Assembly: GCA_030680855.1 (NCBI GenBank)
Contig: JAUXUN010000044.1
Coordinates: forward strand, 1-64,000
Reading direction: 5' to 3'
Length of the DNA: 64,000 nt
DNA from: Aestuariivirga sp.
GTDB lineage: Bacteria; Pseudomonadota; Alphaproteobacteria; Rhizobiales; Aestuariivirgaceae
The notes beneath the pieces were generated by a model, which saw only the letters and a program-made list of their open reading frames with translations, had not been told where the DNA came from and did not search any database. Of this stretch, positions 35,927-45,322 are shown one piece after another (position 1 is the first letter of the stretch; the number at the start of each line of letters is the position of its first letter). The translations under genes were made by a program, and so were the position numbers.

Positions 35927-37151
35927 GGCAGAGCTTCACAGTTTTACCAAGCAGGATTGCGAAAAGCTATTCGCGGCACTTCGGGATGAGCGCCATATTG
36001 CAGTGGCGGTTTCCGGCGGCTCTGACTCCATGGCCCTGCTGCGGCTGGTTGAGCAGTGGTCACGTCATCTCATCAAGATTTCGGTTCTGACGGTTGATCA
36101 TGGCTTGCGCCCAGAGGCTGTGGCGGAGGCAATCAAGGTTTCTGAATGGTGCAAACTTCTTGATCTTGAGCATCACACTTTGCGCTGGGAAGGCGCGAAG
36201 CCCAAGACAGGGGTGCAGGCCAAGGCGCGGGCCGCCCGCTATGACCTCCTGAGCAACTGGTGCAAGACCAATGGCGTCACCTATTTGCTCACGGGCCATA
36301 CAATGGATGACCAGGCGGAAACGGTTCTAATGCGGCAGCAGCGGACCGATACGGCGGAAAGCCTAGCTGGCATTTGGGAGACAGCGGTTTGGGACGGGGT
36401 GAACGTGTTCCGGCCCTTGCTGGGGCAGAGCCGCGCGGACTTGCGCTCCTATCTCACCAGACTTGGGCAGCCGTGGATTGAGGATCCCAGCAATTTGGAC
36501 AAGCGGTTTGAGCGCGTGCGGGTGCGCCAGACGCTGGCCCAAGGGGGCAGGCGTGACCTGCAAAAAATCGAACTGGCTGATATTGCCGAGAGGGCGGGGC
36601 GTTCGGCCCGGGCCTTGGCACTTGCCACTGAGCAGTGGATCAGCGGGCAGCTCACCTCTTATCCCGAAGGCTTTGGCGCCATCCCGCGGGCCGGGTTTTG
36701 TGAACTCGATCCCGCCCTGCAGCGGCGGGTGCTGCAGCATTTGCTTCTGATTTACGGGGCAGGCAACCGGGCCGAACCCGGCGAACTCGACTATCTGGCG
36801 AAGTGGATCATGGGGCGGGGGATTTCGCGGCGAACCCTCGGCGGAGCGATGCTTGCCTGCCGCCAGTCAAGTGTCCTGATCGGGCGGGAATGGGCACGGA
36901 TTTCGCTTGATCCAGCGATTGTGCCTGATTCGGGGGAAATCCTGTGGGATGGGCGGTTTTTGATCCACGCGCCGCCCCAAGCGCAGGTTGTTCCGGTGGG
37001 GCGCTTACATGGCGTGGCGCGGCGGGAGGAAATTCCAAGCTTTGTGCAGCAAAGCCTGCCTGCGGTGCTCACGGGCCACGGCGGCGCCGTCATTCCTCAT
37101 CTGGCGGTGGGACAGGGCGTTTCTGCCAAATTTATACGTCATTTACGATAG
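35913..37151 (+). CDS. tilS: tRNA(Ile)-lysidine synthase TilS
   Basis: A 412-residue enzyme that attaches lysine to C34 of tRNA-Ile(CAU) so that it reads AUA. The PP-loop AVSGGSDSMALL (about residues 31-42) and the LLTGHTMDDQAETVLMR helix (about 126) are diagnostic of the ATP-dependent adenylating domain; the C-terminal half is the tRNA-binding region. The best start is GTG 35913, inside the end of cpoB (14-base overlap); no ATG lies between it and the PP-loop. It precedes ftsH, a very widespread order. Confidence 0.94.
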   Translation: MRAAEAELHSFTKQDCEKLFAALRDERHIAVAVSGGSDSMALLRLVEQWSRHLIKISVLTVDHGLRPEAVAEAIKVSEWCKLLDLEHHTLRWEGAKPKTGVQAKARAARYDLLSNWCKTNGVTYLLTGHTMDDQAETVLMRQQRTDTAESLAGIWETAVWDGVNVFRPLLGQSRADLRSYLTRLGQPWIEDPSNLDKRFERVRVRQTLAQGGRRDLQKIELADIAERAGRSARALALATEQWISGQLTSYPEGFGAIPRAGFCELDPALQRRVLQHLLLIYGAGNRAEPGELDYLAKWIMGRGISRRTLGGAMLACRQSSVLIGREWARISLDPAIVPDSGEILWDGRFLIHAPPQAQVVPVGRLHGVARREEIPSFVQQSLPAVLTGHGGAVIPHLAVGQGVSAKFIRHLR

Positions 37152-37158
37152 TTCCATG

Positions 37159-37188
37159 CTTGGAATTGGGTTAATCACATCCTATGTT
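37159..37188 (+). promoter_or_regulatory. Putative ftsH promoter
   Basis: TTGGAA (37160-37165) and TATGTT (37183-37188), 17 bases apart, fit a sigma70 promoter about 70 bases before ftsH. The same bases read CTTGGA - 16 - CCTATGT, which is close to an alphaproteobacterial sigma32 promoter, and ftsH is a common heat-shock gene. The sigma32 reading is inference. Confidence 0.45.
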
Positions 37189-37254
37189 ACAATCTAAGTT
37201 TGGGTAGATTGCTCTGGCGGCCAAAATGGCCAGCACGGGAGATTTGAGGGTTAA

Positions 37255-39177
37255 TTGTATCAGTTCCGTAATTTTGCCGTTTGGATTGTCATAGCACTTC
37301 TGCTGTTTGCACTGTTCAGCCTGTTTCAAGGCCAGGTGGGCGGCGCCAGTGCCCAGGAAATAAGCTATTCGCAGTTCTTTGACCGGGTGAATTCCGGCGA
37401 AATCAAATCGGTGACCTATTCGGGGGAATCGATTTCCGGCAAACTGACTGATGGCAAGTCGGTTCAGGCTTACGGCATTTTCACCGAAGAAGATTTGAAG
37501 AGCATGCGGCAGAAGGGCGTTGAAGTCAGCTTCCGCCCGCAGCAGACGGATTCACTTCTCAGCAATGCGCTGATCTATTGGTTGCCCATGCTTCTGCTTG
37601 TCGGCGTCTGGGTATTCTTCATCCGGCAAATGCAATCGGGATCCGGCAAGGCCATGGGCTTTGGCAAGTCCAAGGCGAAGCTGCTGACGGAAAAGCAGGG
37701 CAGAGTGACCTTTGAAGATGTGGCCGGCGTCGACGAGGCCAAGGAAGACCTGGTGGAAATCGTTGACTTCCTCAAGGACCCACACAAATTCCAGCGCCTC
37801 GGCGGCAAGATTCCAAAGGGCGCGCTGCTCGTCGGACCTCCGGGCACGGGCAAGACGCTTTTGGCGCGCGCCATTGCCGGCGAAGCCAATGTGCCATTCT
37901 TCACCATTTCCGGTTCCGACTTTGTTGAAATGTTCGTGGGCGTTGGCGCCAGCCGGGTGCGCGACATGTTCGAGCAGGCCAAGAAGAACGCGCCTTGCAT
38001 CATCTTCATCGACGAAATTGACGCTGTTGGCCGGCACCGCGGTGCGGGCCTTGGCGGCGGAAATGACGAACGCGAACAGACGCTCAACCAGTTGCTGGTG
38101 GAGATGGACGGTTTTGAAGCCAATGAAGGCGTGATCCTCGTTGCCGCGACAAACCGCCCCGATGTCCTTGACCCGGCGCTTCTGCGCCCGGGCCGTTTTG
38201 ACCGGCAGATCGTTGTTTCCAATCCTGACGTTCAGGGCCGCGAGCAGATTCTCAAAGTGCACATGAAGAATGTGCCGCTGGCGCCGGACATTGACGCGAA
38301 AGTCATCGCCCGTGGCACGCCCGGATTCTCCGGTGCCGACCTTGCCAACCTGGTAAACGAGGCAGCCCTTCTGGCGGCGCGGCGCAACAAGCGCGTGGTG
38401 ACGCAGGCCGAGTTTGAATATGCCAAGGACAAGGTGATGATGGGAGCGGAGCGCAAATCGCTTGTCATGAGCGAGGAAGAGCGCCGCAACACCGCCTATC
38501 ATGAAGCGGGTCACGCCATCGTGGGTCTGGCGGTTCCCTATGATCCCCTGCACAAGGTAACCATCATACCGCGTGGGCGCGCCTTGGGCGTCACCATGAA
38601 CCTGCCGGAGGGGGACCGCCACAGCCGCACCCGCGAGTGGTGTGAAGCGCGCATGGCTGTTCTCTTTGGCGGACGCGAGGCTGAGCTCATTCTCGGCGGT
38701 GAAAAGAACGTGACCAATGGCGCCAGCGGCGACATTCAGATGGCCACGCAACTGGCGCGCGCCATGGTGACCGAATGGGGCATGTCCGACAAGCTGGGCC
38801 GGGTACGCTACAATGGCAATGAACAGGAAGTGTTCCTCGGCCATTCCGTGACCCAGACCAAGAACCTGTCGGACCAGACGGCAAAGCTCATTGACGAAGC
38901 GGTGCGCGATTTGATCCAGGCCGGTGAAGCCACGGCGAAGAAAATTCTCACCAAGCGCCGGGCGGATCTCCATGCCGTTGCCAAGGCGCTGCTGGAACTG
39001 GAAACGCTTTCGGGCGAGGAAGTGAAGAAGATCCTTGCCGGCGGCACGATCAACCGCGACGATGATGAAGCCAAGAGGAAGGCCAGCAGAAAGCCATCTT
39101 CCTCGGTTCCGCGGGCTGGCGGTGCCAAGCGCGGAAGCAGCGGTTCGGGAGATATGGAACCGCAGACCCAGTCTTAA
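37255..39177 (+). CDS. ftsH: ATP-dependent zinc metalloprotease FtsH
   Basis: A 640-residue membrane AAA+ protease that degrades misfolded membrane proteins and regulators such as sigma32 and LpxC. Two N-terminal membrane segments (residues about 7-23 and 103-122) flank a periplasmic domain. Walker A is [13 protein letters not shown] (about 194), Walker B IIFIDEID, and the zinc site is HEAGH (about 416). The tail is Ser/Arg-rich. The codon before TTG 37255 is a stop, so TTG is the only early start; GAGG lies eight bases upstream. folP starts at the next base after its stop. Confidence 0.97.
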   Translation: MYQFRNFAVWIVIALLLFALFSLFQGQVGGASAQEISYSQFFDRVNSGEIKSVTYSGESISGKLTDGKSVQAYGIFTEEDLKSMRQKGVEVSFRPQQTDSLLSNALIYWLPMLLLVGVWVFFIRQMQSGSGKAMGFGKSKAKLLTEKQGRVTFEDVAGVDEAKEDLVEIVDFLKDPHKFQRLGGKIPKGALLVGPPGTGKTLLARAIAGEANVPFFTISGSDFVEMFVGVGASRVRDMFEQAKKNAPCIIFIDEIDAVGRHRGAGLGGGNDEREQTLNQLLVEMDGFEANEGVILVAATNRPDVLDPALLRPGRFDRQIVVSNPDVQGREQILKVHMKNVPLAPDIDAKVIARGTPGFSGADLANLVNEAALLAARRNKRVVTQAEFEYAKDKVMMGAERKSLVMSEEERRNTAYHEAGHAIVGLAVPYDPLHKVTIIPRGRALGVTMNLPEGDRHSRTREWCEARMAVLFGGREAELILGGEKNVTNGASGDIQMATQLARAMVTEWGMSDKLGRVRYNGNEQEVFLGHSVTQTKNLSDQTAKLIDEAVRDLIQAGEATAKKILTKRRADLHAVAKALLELETLSGEEVKKILAGGTINRDDDEAKRKASRKPSSSVPRAGGAKRGSSGSGDMEPQTQS

Positions 39178-40215
39178 ATGGCCAAGACCTACTTTCGCCC
39201 CCTCGGCCTTTGTTATGGTTCCGATGCCGAGCAGCTCATTGCTTCGCGCCGCGCCGGGCGCCTAGGGGGAAGCAGGGCTGCCGGCTTCACGCTGGTTGAG
39301 CGCATCAGGCGCGATGGCAAATCAATAGGCCGGGAAATCATTCCGTATACGGAAGTTTTGCAGGCCATTGAGGCGCCACGCGTTGATTTTGCCGGACTGA
39401 CGATGGACGCACTCCGGATCATGGGCATTGTCAATGTGACGCCAGACAGTTTTTCCGATGGCGGGCAGCACAGCACTTCCGATGCGGGCTCTTCCCATGG
39501 GCTGGCGATTGCGGCGGAAGGGGCCCATATCCTGGACGTTGGCGGTGAATCAACACGGCCCGGATCGAACGCGGTTTCGCTGGATGAAGAATTGTCGCGG
39601 GTTGTTCCGGTGGTAAAACGCCTGAGCGATGCGGGCCATGTGGTCTCGATCGACACGCGAAAATCCCTGGTGATGCGTCAAGCGGTGAAGGCCGGGGCGG
39701 CCCTCATCAATGATGTATCGGCCTTGCAGCATGATCCGGACGGCCTTCGCGTGGTTGCCGAACTCAAGGTTCCGGTGGTTCTGATGCATGCGCAGGGCGA
39801 CCCCCGCACCATGCAGCTTAATCCCCATTATGATAATGTGGCGCTCGATGTTTATGACCAGCTTGAGCAGCGAGTCATGGCCTGCGTTCAGGCAGGAATT
39901 CCGCGCTCGCGCATTGCAATTGATCCCGGGATTGGCTTTGGCAAAACATTTCGTCACAATCTTGAATTGCTTAATCAATTAACCCTGTTTCACGGCCTTG
40001 GCGTGGTTGTGCTTGCCGGGCTTTCGCGCAAGGGCTTTATAGGAGCGCTGACGGGCGAAAAAAATGCCGGTAAGCGGGTTCATGGCTCGGTTGGCGGGGC
40101 GGTGCAGGCAGCCCTGAATGGCGTACATATTCTGCGCGTGCATGATGTGAAGGCAACAGTTGCGGCGCTGGCTGTGGCGGGAGCCGTGATGGACCCCAGG
40201 TCCAGTGAATTTTAA
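39178..40215 (+). CDS. folP: Dihydropteroate synthase with N-terminal extension
   Basis: A 345-residue protein. From about residue 80 it is dihydropteroate synthase, which joins pABA to the pterin precursor in folate synthesis: IMGIVNVTPDSFSDGG (first signature), ILDVGGESTRPGSNAV (second), and HVVSIDTRKSLVMR. The first 75 residues (MAKTYFRPLGLCYGSDAEQL) are not part of the usual enzyme; such an extension is common in Hyphomicrobiales FolP and its role is unclear. The ATG follows the ftsH stop with no gap, so the two are translated together. Confidence 0.94.
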   Translation: MAKTYFRPLGLCYGSDAEQLIASRRAGRLGGSRAAGFTLVERIRRDGKSIGREIIPYTEVLQAIEAPRVDFAGLTMDALRIMGIVNVTPDSFSDGGQHSTSDAGSSHGLAIAAEGAHILDVGGESTRPGSNAVSLDEELSRVVPVVKRLSDAGHVVSIDTRKSLVMRQAVKAGAALINDVSALQHDPDGLRVVAELKVPVVLMHAQGDPRTMQLNPHYDNVALDVYDQLEQRVMACVQAGIPRSRIAIDPGIGFGKTFRHNLELLNQLTLFHGLGVVVLAGLSRKGFIGALTGEKNAGKRVHGSVGGAVQAALNGVHILRVHDVKATVAALAVAGAVMDPRSSEF

Positions 40216-40255
40216 CTTTCGTTACCTAGAGATAGCCCGCTGAAGGGAACAGGCC

Positions 40256-41602
40256 ATGAGCAGGAAATATTTCGGAACCGACGGGGTGCGCGGCAAGGCC
40301 AACAGCGGCGCCATGACGGCCGACATGGTTTTGAAGATCGGCTTGGCCGCCGGCAATCTCTATCGCCGCGGCAGCCATCGGCACCGCGTGGTGATTGGCA
40401 AGGATACGCGCCTGTCGGGCTACATGATTGAGCAGGCCTTGACCGCCGGGCTTCTGGCGGCGGGCATGGATGTGTTCCTGCTTGGGCCGGTGCCCACACC
40501 CGCTGTTGCCATGCTGACGCGCTCGATGCGCGCCGACCTTGGCGTGATGATTTCAGCTTCGCATAATCCCTACTTTGACAATGGCATCAAGATTTTTGGC
40601 CCGGATGGCTACAAGCTTTCCGACGAGCAGGAACTCAAGATCGAACGCATGGTTGAAAGCCCGGAAGCAATTCCCGTGGCGAACTCCGATGAGATTGGCC
40701 GGGCAACGCGCATTGAAGATGCAGGCGCGCGATACATTGAATTTGCCAAGCGCACATACCCCCGTGACTCGAATCTCGATGGCTTGCGCATTGTGATCGA
40801 TACGGCGCATGGCGCCAGCTACAGGACGGCGCCCACGGCCTTGTGGGAACTGGGTGCGGAGATTATCCGCATTGGCGATGCGCCCAATGGCTTCAACATC
40901 AATGAGAAATGCGGCTCAACCGCGCCGCAGGTAATGTGCGAGAAGGTGCGCGAGACGCGCGCCGACATTGGCATTGCCCTTGACGGCGATGCGGACCGGG
41001 TGATGATTTCCGATGAGCAGGGGCAGGTCATCGACGGCGACCAGTTGATGGCGCTGGTGACGAAATCCCTGCACGAGCGGGGACAGCTGCAGGGCGGCGG
41101 GCTTGTCGCCACCGTCATGTCCAATCTGGGGCTTGAGCGGTTTTTAAGCGGGCAAGGCCTGTCACTGGCGCGCACCAAGGTTGGCGACCGTTATGTAGTT
41201 GAGCACATGCGGGCCCATGGCTTCAATGTGGGCGGTGAACAATCGGGCCATATCATCCTTTCGGATTTCTCGACGACGGGCGATGGCTTGCTGGCGGCGC
41301 TTCAGGTGCTGGCAGAGGTCAAACGTGCGGGCAGACCCGTAAGCGAAGTTTGCAAAATGTTCGAGCCGGTGCCGCAGGTTTTGAAGAACGTGAAATTCAA
41401 AAGCGGCAAGCCCCTGGATGATGCCCAGGTGAAGACGGCGATTGCGGACGCCACCACGCGGCTTGGCAACGCGGGACGGCTGGTCATTCGCCCCTCAGGC
41501 ACGGAGCCTCTCATCCGCGTGATGGCGGAAGGCGACGATGCGCGTCTGGTGAACGCGGTTGTCGACGAGCTCTGCGGCGTCATTTCCAAAGCCGCCGCCT
41601 GA
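40256..41602 (+). CDS. glmM: Phosphoglucosamine mutase GlmM
   Basis: A 448-residue enzyme converting glucosamine-6-phosphate to glucosamine-1-phosphate for UDP-GlcNAc, peptidoglycan and LPS. The phosphoserine loop [15 protein letters not shown] (about residues 97-111), the metal loop DGDADRVMI (about 243), the sugar loop GEQSGHI and the phosphate-binding [12 protein letters not shown] near the end are intact. [11 protein letters not shown] at the N-terminus is the GlmM signature. It follows folP by 40 bases; this ftsH-folP-glmM order is classical. Confidence 0.98.
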   Translation: MSRKYFGTDGVRGKANSGAMTADMVLKIGLAAGNLYRRGSHRHRVVIGKDTRLSGYMIEQALTAGLLAAGMDVFLLGPVPTPAVAMLTRSMRADLGVMISASHNPYFDNGIKIFGPDGYKLSDEQELKIERMVESPEAIPVANSDEIGRATRIEDAGARYIEFAKRTYPRDSNLDGLRIVIDTAHGASYRTAPTALWELGAEIIRIGDAPNGFNINEKCGSTAPQVMCEKVRETRADIGIALDGDADRVMISDEQGQVIDGDQLMALVTKSLHERGQLQGGGLVATVMSNLGLERFLSGQGLSLARTKVGDRYVVEHMRAHGFNVGGEQSGHIILSDFSTTGDGLLAALQVLAEVKRAGRPVSEVCKMFEPVPQVLKNVKFKSGKPLDDAQVKTAIADATTRLGNAGRLVIRPSGTEPLIRVMAEGDDARLVNAVVDELCGVISKAAA

Positions 41603-41785
41603 CACAAACATTACAAAAAATTCATGGTTGGTAATCCGTCTACGGATTGTCTCGAATTGTAACGATTAACTGTGCTTTCAATGCAACAGTCGGGAAGCGT
41701 CACGATATGGCCTCATTGATGCCCGTGTTGAGCCATTTGTAACCTCTAGCTTTCATCATCGGACGAAGACATTTGGAGGATTTCG

Positions 41786-42352
41786 ATGAAAGTATTCAAG
41801 CTTATTCTTTTGGCCGGATTTGCGGTCTTGCCGTTTGCGGCAACCGCTCAGGCGGCCGATGTCGATCCGCCCCCCAATGTTGCCGTGGACGACAACGAGG
41901 TAACGAGTTTCTATCTTCGCGGCGATCTCGGCTGGTCGTTCCTTGAATGGAGTGGCGGCAGCGATGACAGCGCGGTTATGCTGGGCGGTGGCGTGGGCTA
42001 CCAGTTCAATGAAAACATGCGCGCCGACATTACGGCGGATTGGGCCGGCGACTATGATGTTGCCCCCGGCGCCGACATGAGCACCACAACGGTCTTGGGA
42101 AATCTCTATTTCGACTGGGCCAATGATTCGGCCTTCACCCCCTATGTGGGCGCCGGGCTCGGCTATGGCTGGGTGGATGATGGGCCATCAGGCAATGACA
42201 GCGGCATTGCCTATGGCCTCGCCGCCGGCGTCTCCATGGGGCTCACCAACAATATAGATCTCGACGTTGGCTATCGCTTCCGCGATATCATGATTTCGGG
42301 TTCGGATCCGCAGGAACACGTGGTTTCTGCAGGTGTACGCTTCAACTTCTGA
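41786..42352 (+). CDS. Outer-membrane beta-barrel protein (Omp25/OmpA-barrel-like)
   Basis: A 188-residue protein with a signal peptide (FKLILLAGFAVLPFAATAQA) and a barrel made of alternating hydrophobic strands, ending in the C-terminal Phe (VVSAGVRFNF), which is the outer-membrane insertion signal. Repeated segments such as GVGYQFNENMRADITADWAG and VGAGLGYGWVDDG resemble eight-stranded porin-family proteins of Hyphomicrobiales. Its job (structural, adhesion or small-solute pore) is unknown. It has its own terminator and GGAGG before the ATG. Confidence 0.83.
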   Translation: MKVFKLILLAGFAVLPFAATAQAADVDPPPNVAVDDNEVTSFYLRGDLGWSFLEWSGGSDDSAVMLGGGVGYQFNENMRADITADWAGDYDVAPGADMSTTTVLGNLYFDWANDSAFTPYVGAGLGYGWVDDGPSGNDSGIAYGLAAGVSMGLTNNIDLDVGYRFRDIMISGSDPQEHVVSAGVRFNF

Positions 42353-42382
42353 TCCGCAATCGCGCGTGATCACTACAGCAAG

Positions 42383-42416
42383 CGGCGGCAGAGCAATCTG
42401 CCGCCGTTTTCTTTTT
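42383..42416 (+). terminator. Terminator after the beta-barrel gene
   Basis: Arms CGGCGGCAGA (42383-42392) and TCTGCCGCCG (42397-42406) form a perfect 10-bp stem with a GCAA tetraloop, followed by TTTTCTTTTT. Confidence 0.95.
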
Positions 42417-42431
42417 GCAAAAGAGTCGCAG

Positions 42432-42511
42432 TTGACCTCCAGACATTGCTGCCCCATAAGCGTGGCGGGCTAACCCTCCCCAACGAGGGCCAGTCCATCT
42501 GCAAGGATGGA
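42432..42511 (+). promoter_or_regulatory. serC leader: promoter plus two-hairpin RNA motif
   Basis: TTGACC (42432-42437) and CATAAG (42455-42460), 17 bases apart, give a plausible promoter. The short leader then contains two hairpins: CCCTC/GAGGG (42474-42478 with 42485-42489) and TCCATC/GATGGA (42494-42499 with 42506-42511). The 3' arm of the second holds the GGAG ribosome site of serC (42509-42512), so the stem can hide it. Layout and position fit the serC RNA motif described upstream of serC in Alphaproteobacteria. Confidence 0.7.
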
Positions 42512-42518
42512 GAACAAC

Positions 42519-43643
42519 ATGACTATAGTTAAACCGGCTTTGCGGCCGGCTAATCCGCAATTTTCGTCTGGCCCCTGCGCCAAGATTCCGGGCTGGACGC
42601 CAGACCTCCTCAAAACCGCATCCGTGGGCCGCTCGCACCGCTCGAGCGAAGGCAAGGCACGCCTCAAGGAAGCCGTCACGCTCACCCGCAAGGTGCTTGA
42701 GGTTCCGGCGACCCATCGCATAGGCATTGTGCCAGCTTCGGACACAGGCGCTGTTGAAATGGCCCTCTGGTCGCTTCTGGGGGCGCGCGGCGTTGACATT
42801 CTGGCCTGGGAAAGCTTTGGCGAAGGCTGGGTGAGCGATGTACTCAAGCAGTTGAAGCTGAAGGACGTGACCAAGCACCTGGCGCCCTATGGCGAGTTGC
42901 CTGATCTGGACAAGGTCAATTTCTCCAATGATGTGGTTTTCACATGGAACGGCACGACATCTGGTGTGCGGGTTCCCGATGCGGAATGGATCCCGGCTGA
43001 CCGGCAGGGGCTGACGATTTGCGATGCGACGTCTGCTGTTTTCGCGCAGGACATGGATTTTTCCAAACTCGATGTGGTGACATTTTCCTGGCAGAAGGTT
43101 CTGGGCGGGGAGGGGGGCCATGGGGTTATCATCCTGAGCCCTCGCGCCGTGGAACGGCTTGAGACTTATGTTCCGCCATGGCCCATGCCGAAGATTTTCC
43201 GCATGACTTCGGGCGGGAAACTGAATGCCGGCATTTTTGAAGGCGAGACGATCAACACGCCGTCGATGCTGTGCGTTGAAGACTATTTGGTTGCGCTGAA
43301 ATGGGCCAAGGGCCTTGGCGGCCTGCCTGCCCTGCAAGCGCGGGCCGATGCCAATGCGGCGGTGCTTGACGGCTGGATTTCAGCTTCGCCCTTTGCGACG
43401 AATCTCTCCAAACGGCCTGAGACCAAGTCCAATACATCAGTGTGTTTTTCGCTGGCGGGCGATGAAACGGTGCCGCAGAAAATGGCGAAGCTTCTGGAAG
43501 CTGAAGGTGTGGCCTTCGACGTCGGCGGTTACCGGGACGCGCCGCCGGGCCTTCGCATCTGGTGCGGGGCCACGGTTGAAACCTCCGACATCAAAGCGCT
43601 GCTGCCCTGGCTCGACTGGGCCTACGCAACGGCCACGGCATAA
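42519..43643 (+). CDS. serC: Phosphoserine transaminase
   Basis: A 374-residue PLP enzyme converting 3-phosphohydroxypyruvate to phosphoserine with glutamate. The N-terminal [14 protein letters not shown] phosphate-binding stretch, the PLP-lysine region [15 protein letters not shown] (Lys about residue 191) and [17 protein letters not shown] are typical of the alphaproteobacterial SerC branch. I start at ATG 42519 (MTIVKPAL), six bases after GGAG; an earlier in-frame ATG at 42507 lies inside the leader hairpin. serA follows 23 bases later, making a serine-synthesis operon. Confidence 0.96.
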   Translation: MTIVKPALRPANPQFSSGPCAKIPGWTPDLLKTASVGRSHRSSEGKARLKEAVTLTRKVLEVPATHRIGIVPASDTGAVEMALWSLLGARGVDILAWESFGEGWVSDVLKQLKLKDVTKHLAPYGELPDLDKVNFSNDVVFTWNGTTSGVRVPDAEWIPADRQGLTICDATSAVFAQDMDFSKLDVVTFSWQKVLGGEGGHGVIILSPRAVERLETYVPPWPMPKIFRMTSGGKLNAGIFEGETINTPSMLCVEDYLVALKWAKGLGGLPALQARADANAAVLDGWISASPFATNLSKRPETKSNTSVCFSLAGDETVPQKMAKLLEAEGVAFDVGGYRDAPPGLRIWCGATVETSDIKALLPWLDWAYATATA

Positions 43644-43666
43644 TTCAATTTTTCAGGAGAAGTCAC

Positions 43667-45253
43667 ATGGCTCCACGGGTTCTCGTTTCCGACAAGCTGT
43701 CTGAAACCGCGGTTCAGATTTTCAGGGACCGCGGCATAGACGTCGATTACTTGCCGGATTTGGGCAAGGACAAGGATGCGCTGCTGGCCGCCATACCGCT
43801 TTATGACGGGCTTGCCATCCGCTCCGCCACGAAAGTCACGCCAAAGATTCTGGAAGCCGCCAAGAATTTGAAAGTGATCGGGCGGGCCGGCATCGGCGTT
43901 GACAACGTGGATATTCCGGCGGCATCGGCGCGCGGCATCGTGGTGATGAACACGCCTTTTGGAAATGCCGTGACCACGGCGGAACATGCGCTCTCCATGA
44001 TGATGGCGCTGGCGCGGCAGATCCCCGAGGCCAATGCCTCGACGCATGCGGGCAAGTGGGAGAAGAACCGCTTCATGGGGGTCGAGCTTTTCAACAAGAC
44101 GCTCGGCATCATCGGCTGCGGCAATATCGGCTCCATCGTGGCCGACCGCGCCATTGGCCTGAAGATGAAGGTGATTGCCTTTGACCCCTTCCTGTCGCCG
44201 GAGCGCGCCATTGCCATCGGAGTTGAGAAGGTGGAGCTTGAAGATATTTTCAAGCGTTCGGACTTCATCACGCTGCATACGCCGCTCACCGACAAGACGC
44301 GCAATATCGTGGATGCGGCAGCACTGGCGAAATGCAAAAAGGGGGTTCGCATCATCAATTGCGCCCGTGGCGGCCTGGTTGTCGAGGATGCGCTTTATGA
44401 TGCGATTGTTTCCGGAAAGGTGGCGGGGGCGGCGCTGGATGTTTTTGAAACGGAGCCCGCGACCACGCACAGGTTATTCGGCCATGAGAATGTTGTTGTA
44501 ACGCCCCATCTCGGAGCTTCGACGGGGGAAGCGCAGGAGAATGTGGCGCTGCAGGTGGCCGAGCAGATGGCGGACTATCTGGTCTCGGGGGCCGTCACAA
44601 ACGCGCTCAACATGCCGTCCATTTCCGCTGATGAAGCTCCACGTTTGAAACCCTTTGTTGTGCTGGCGGAAAAGCTGGGTAGCTTTGCCGGGCAATTGAC
44701 GGACGGGCCGATCACCAGCGTGGTGATCGAATACGCGGGCGATGTGGGCGAAATGAATACGCGCGCGCTGACCTCGGCGGCACTGGCGGGGGTGCTGCAG
44801 CCGATGCTGGGCACGGTGAACATGGTGTCCGCCCCAATTGTAGCGCGTGAACGCGGCATGAAGGTGGATGAAGTGCGCCAGAGCCAGCGCGGGGCCTATG
44901 AAACTTACATCCGGCTTACGGTTCGCACTGAAAATCTGGAGCGTTCGGTGGCCGGAACGGTGTTTTCCGATGGCAAGCCGCGCATCATCCAGATCAAGGG
45001 CATCGAGCTTGAGGCGGATTTTGGCCCGCACATGCTCTACGTCACCAATATGGACAAGCCCGGATTCATTGGGGCCCTGGGCATGCTGCTTGGAAATGCG
45101 AACGTTAATATTGCCTCGTTCCATCTGGGGCGGCTGGCGGAGGGCAGCGATGCAATTTGCCTGGTGCAACTGGATGAGCCCATTCCGGTTTCGGTTTTGG
45201 CGGCGGTGCAAAAGTTAACGCAGGTGCGCCAGGCCAAGCCGCTGGTTTTTTGA
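43667..45253 (+). CDS. serA: D-3-phosphoglycerate dehydrogenase (long type)
   Basis: A 528-residue enzyme that begins serine synthesis by oxidising 3-phosphoglycerate with NAD. The nucleotide-binding motif GIIGCGNIGSIVADRA (about residues 145-160), catalytic Arg in NCARGGLVVEDAL, and His in VVTPHLGASTGEAQ are present. The extra intervening (ASB) domain and the C-terminal ACT domain (MLYVTNMDKPGFIGALGMLL onward) mark the long, often serine-regulated type. It is downstream of serC and should be controlled by the same leader. Confidence 0.97.
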   Translation: MAPRVLVSDKLSETAVQIFRDRGIDVDYLPDLGKDKDALLAAIPLYDGLAIRSATKVTPKILEAAKNLKVIGRAGIGVDNVDIPAASARGIVVMNTPFGNAVTTAEHALSMMMALARQIPEANASTHAGKWEKNRFMGVELFNKTLGIIGCGNIGSIVADRAIGLKMKVIAFDPFLSPERAIAIGVEKVELEDIFKRSDFITLHTPLTDKTRNIVDAAALAKCKKGVRIINCARGGLVVEDALYDAIVSGKVAGAALDVFETEPATTHRLFGHENVVVTPHLGASTGEAQENVALQVAEQMADYLVSGAVTNALNMPSISADEAPRLKPFVVLAEKLGSFAGQLTDGPITSVVIEYAGDVGEMNTRALTSAALAGVLQPMLGTVNMVSAPIVARERGMKVDEVRQSQRGAYETYIRLTVRTENLERSVAGTVFSDGKPRIIQIKGIELEADFGPHMLYVTNMDKPGFIGALGMLLGNANVNIASFHLGRLAEGSDAICLVQLDEPIPVSVLAAVQKLTQVRQAKPLVF

Positions 45254-45322
45254 CGCAATCCCGTCGTGAATTCGCCTTGGACCGGGCGTTTCCTCCCTCC
45301 ACCTTAACTGGAGGAAATTCCC

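Noticed and set aside
37552-38973. Long reverse-strand open frame (473 codons) opposite ftsH
   Set aside because: It lies fully inside the conserved ftsH gene and its translation shows no recognisable domain; long antisense frames are expected in GC-rich genes.
41633-41648. Hairpin AATCCG/CGGATT after glmM
   Set aside because: Only six base pairs, not GC-rich and without a T-run; not convincing as a terminator.
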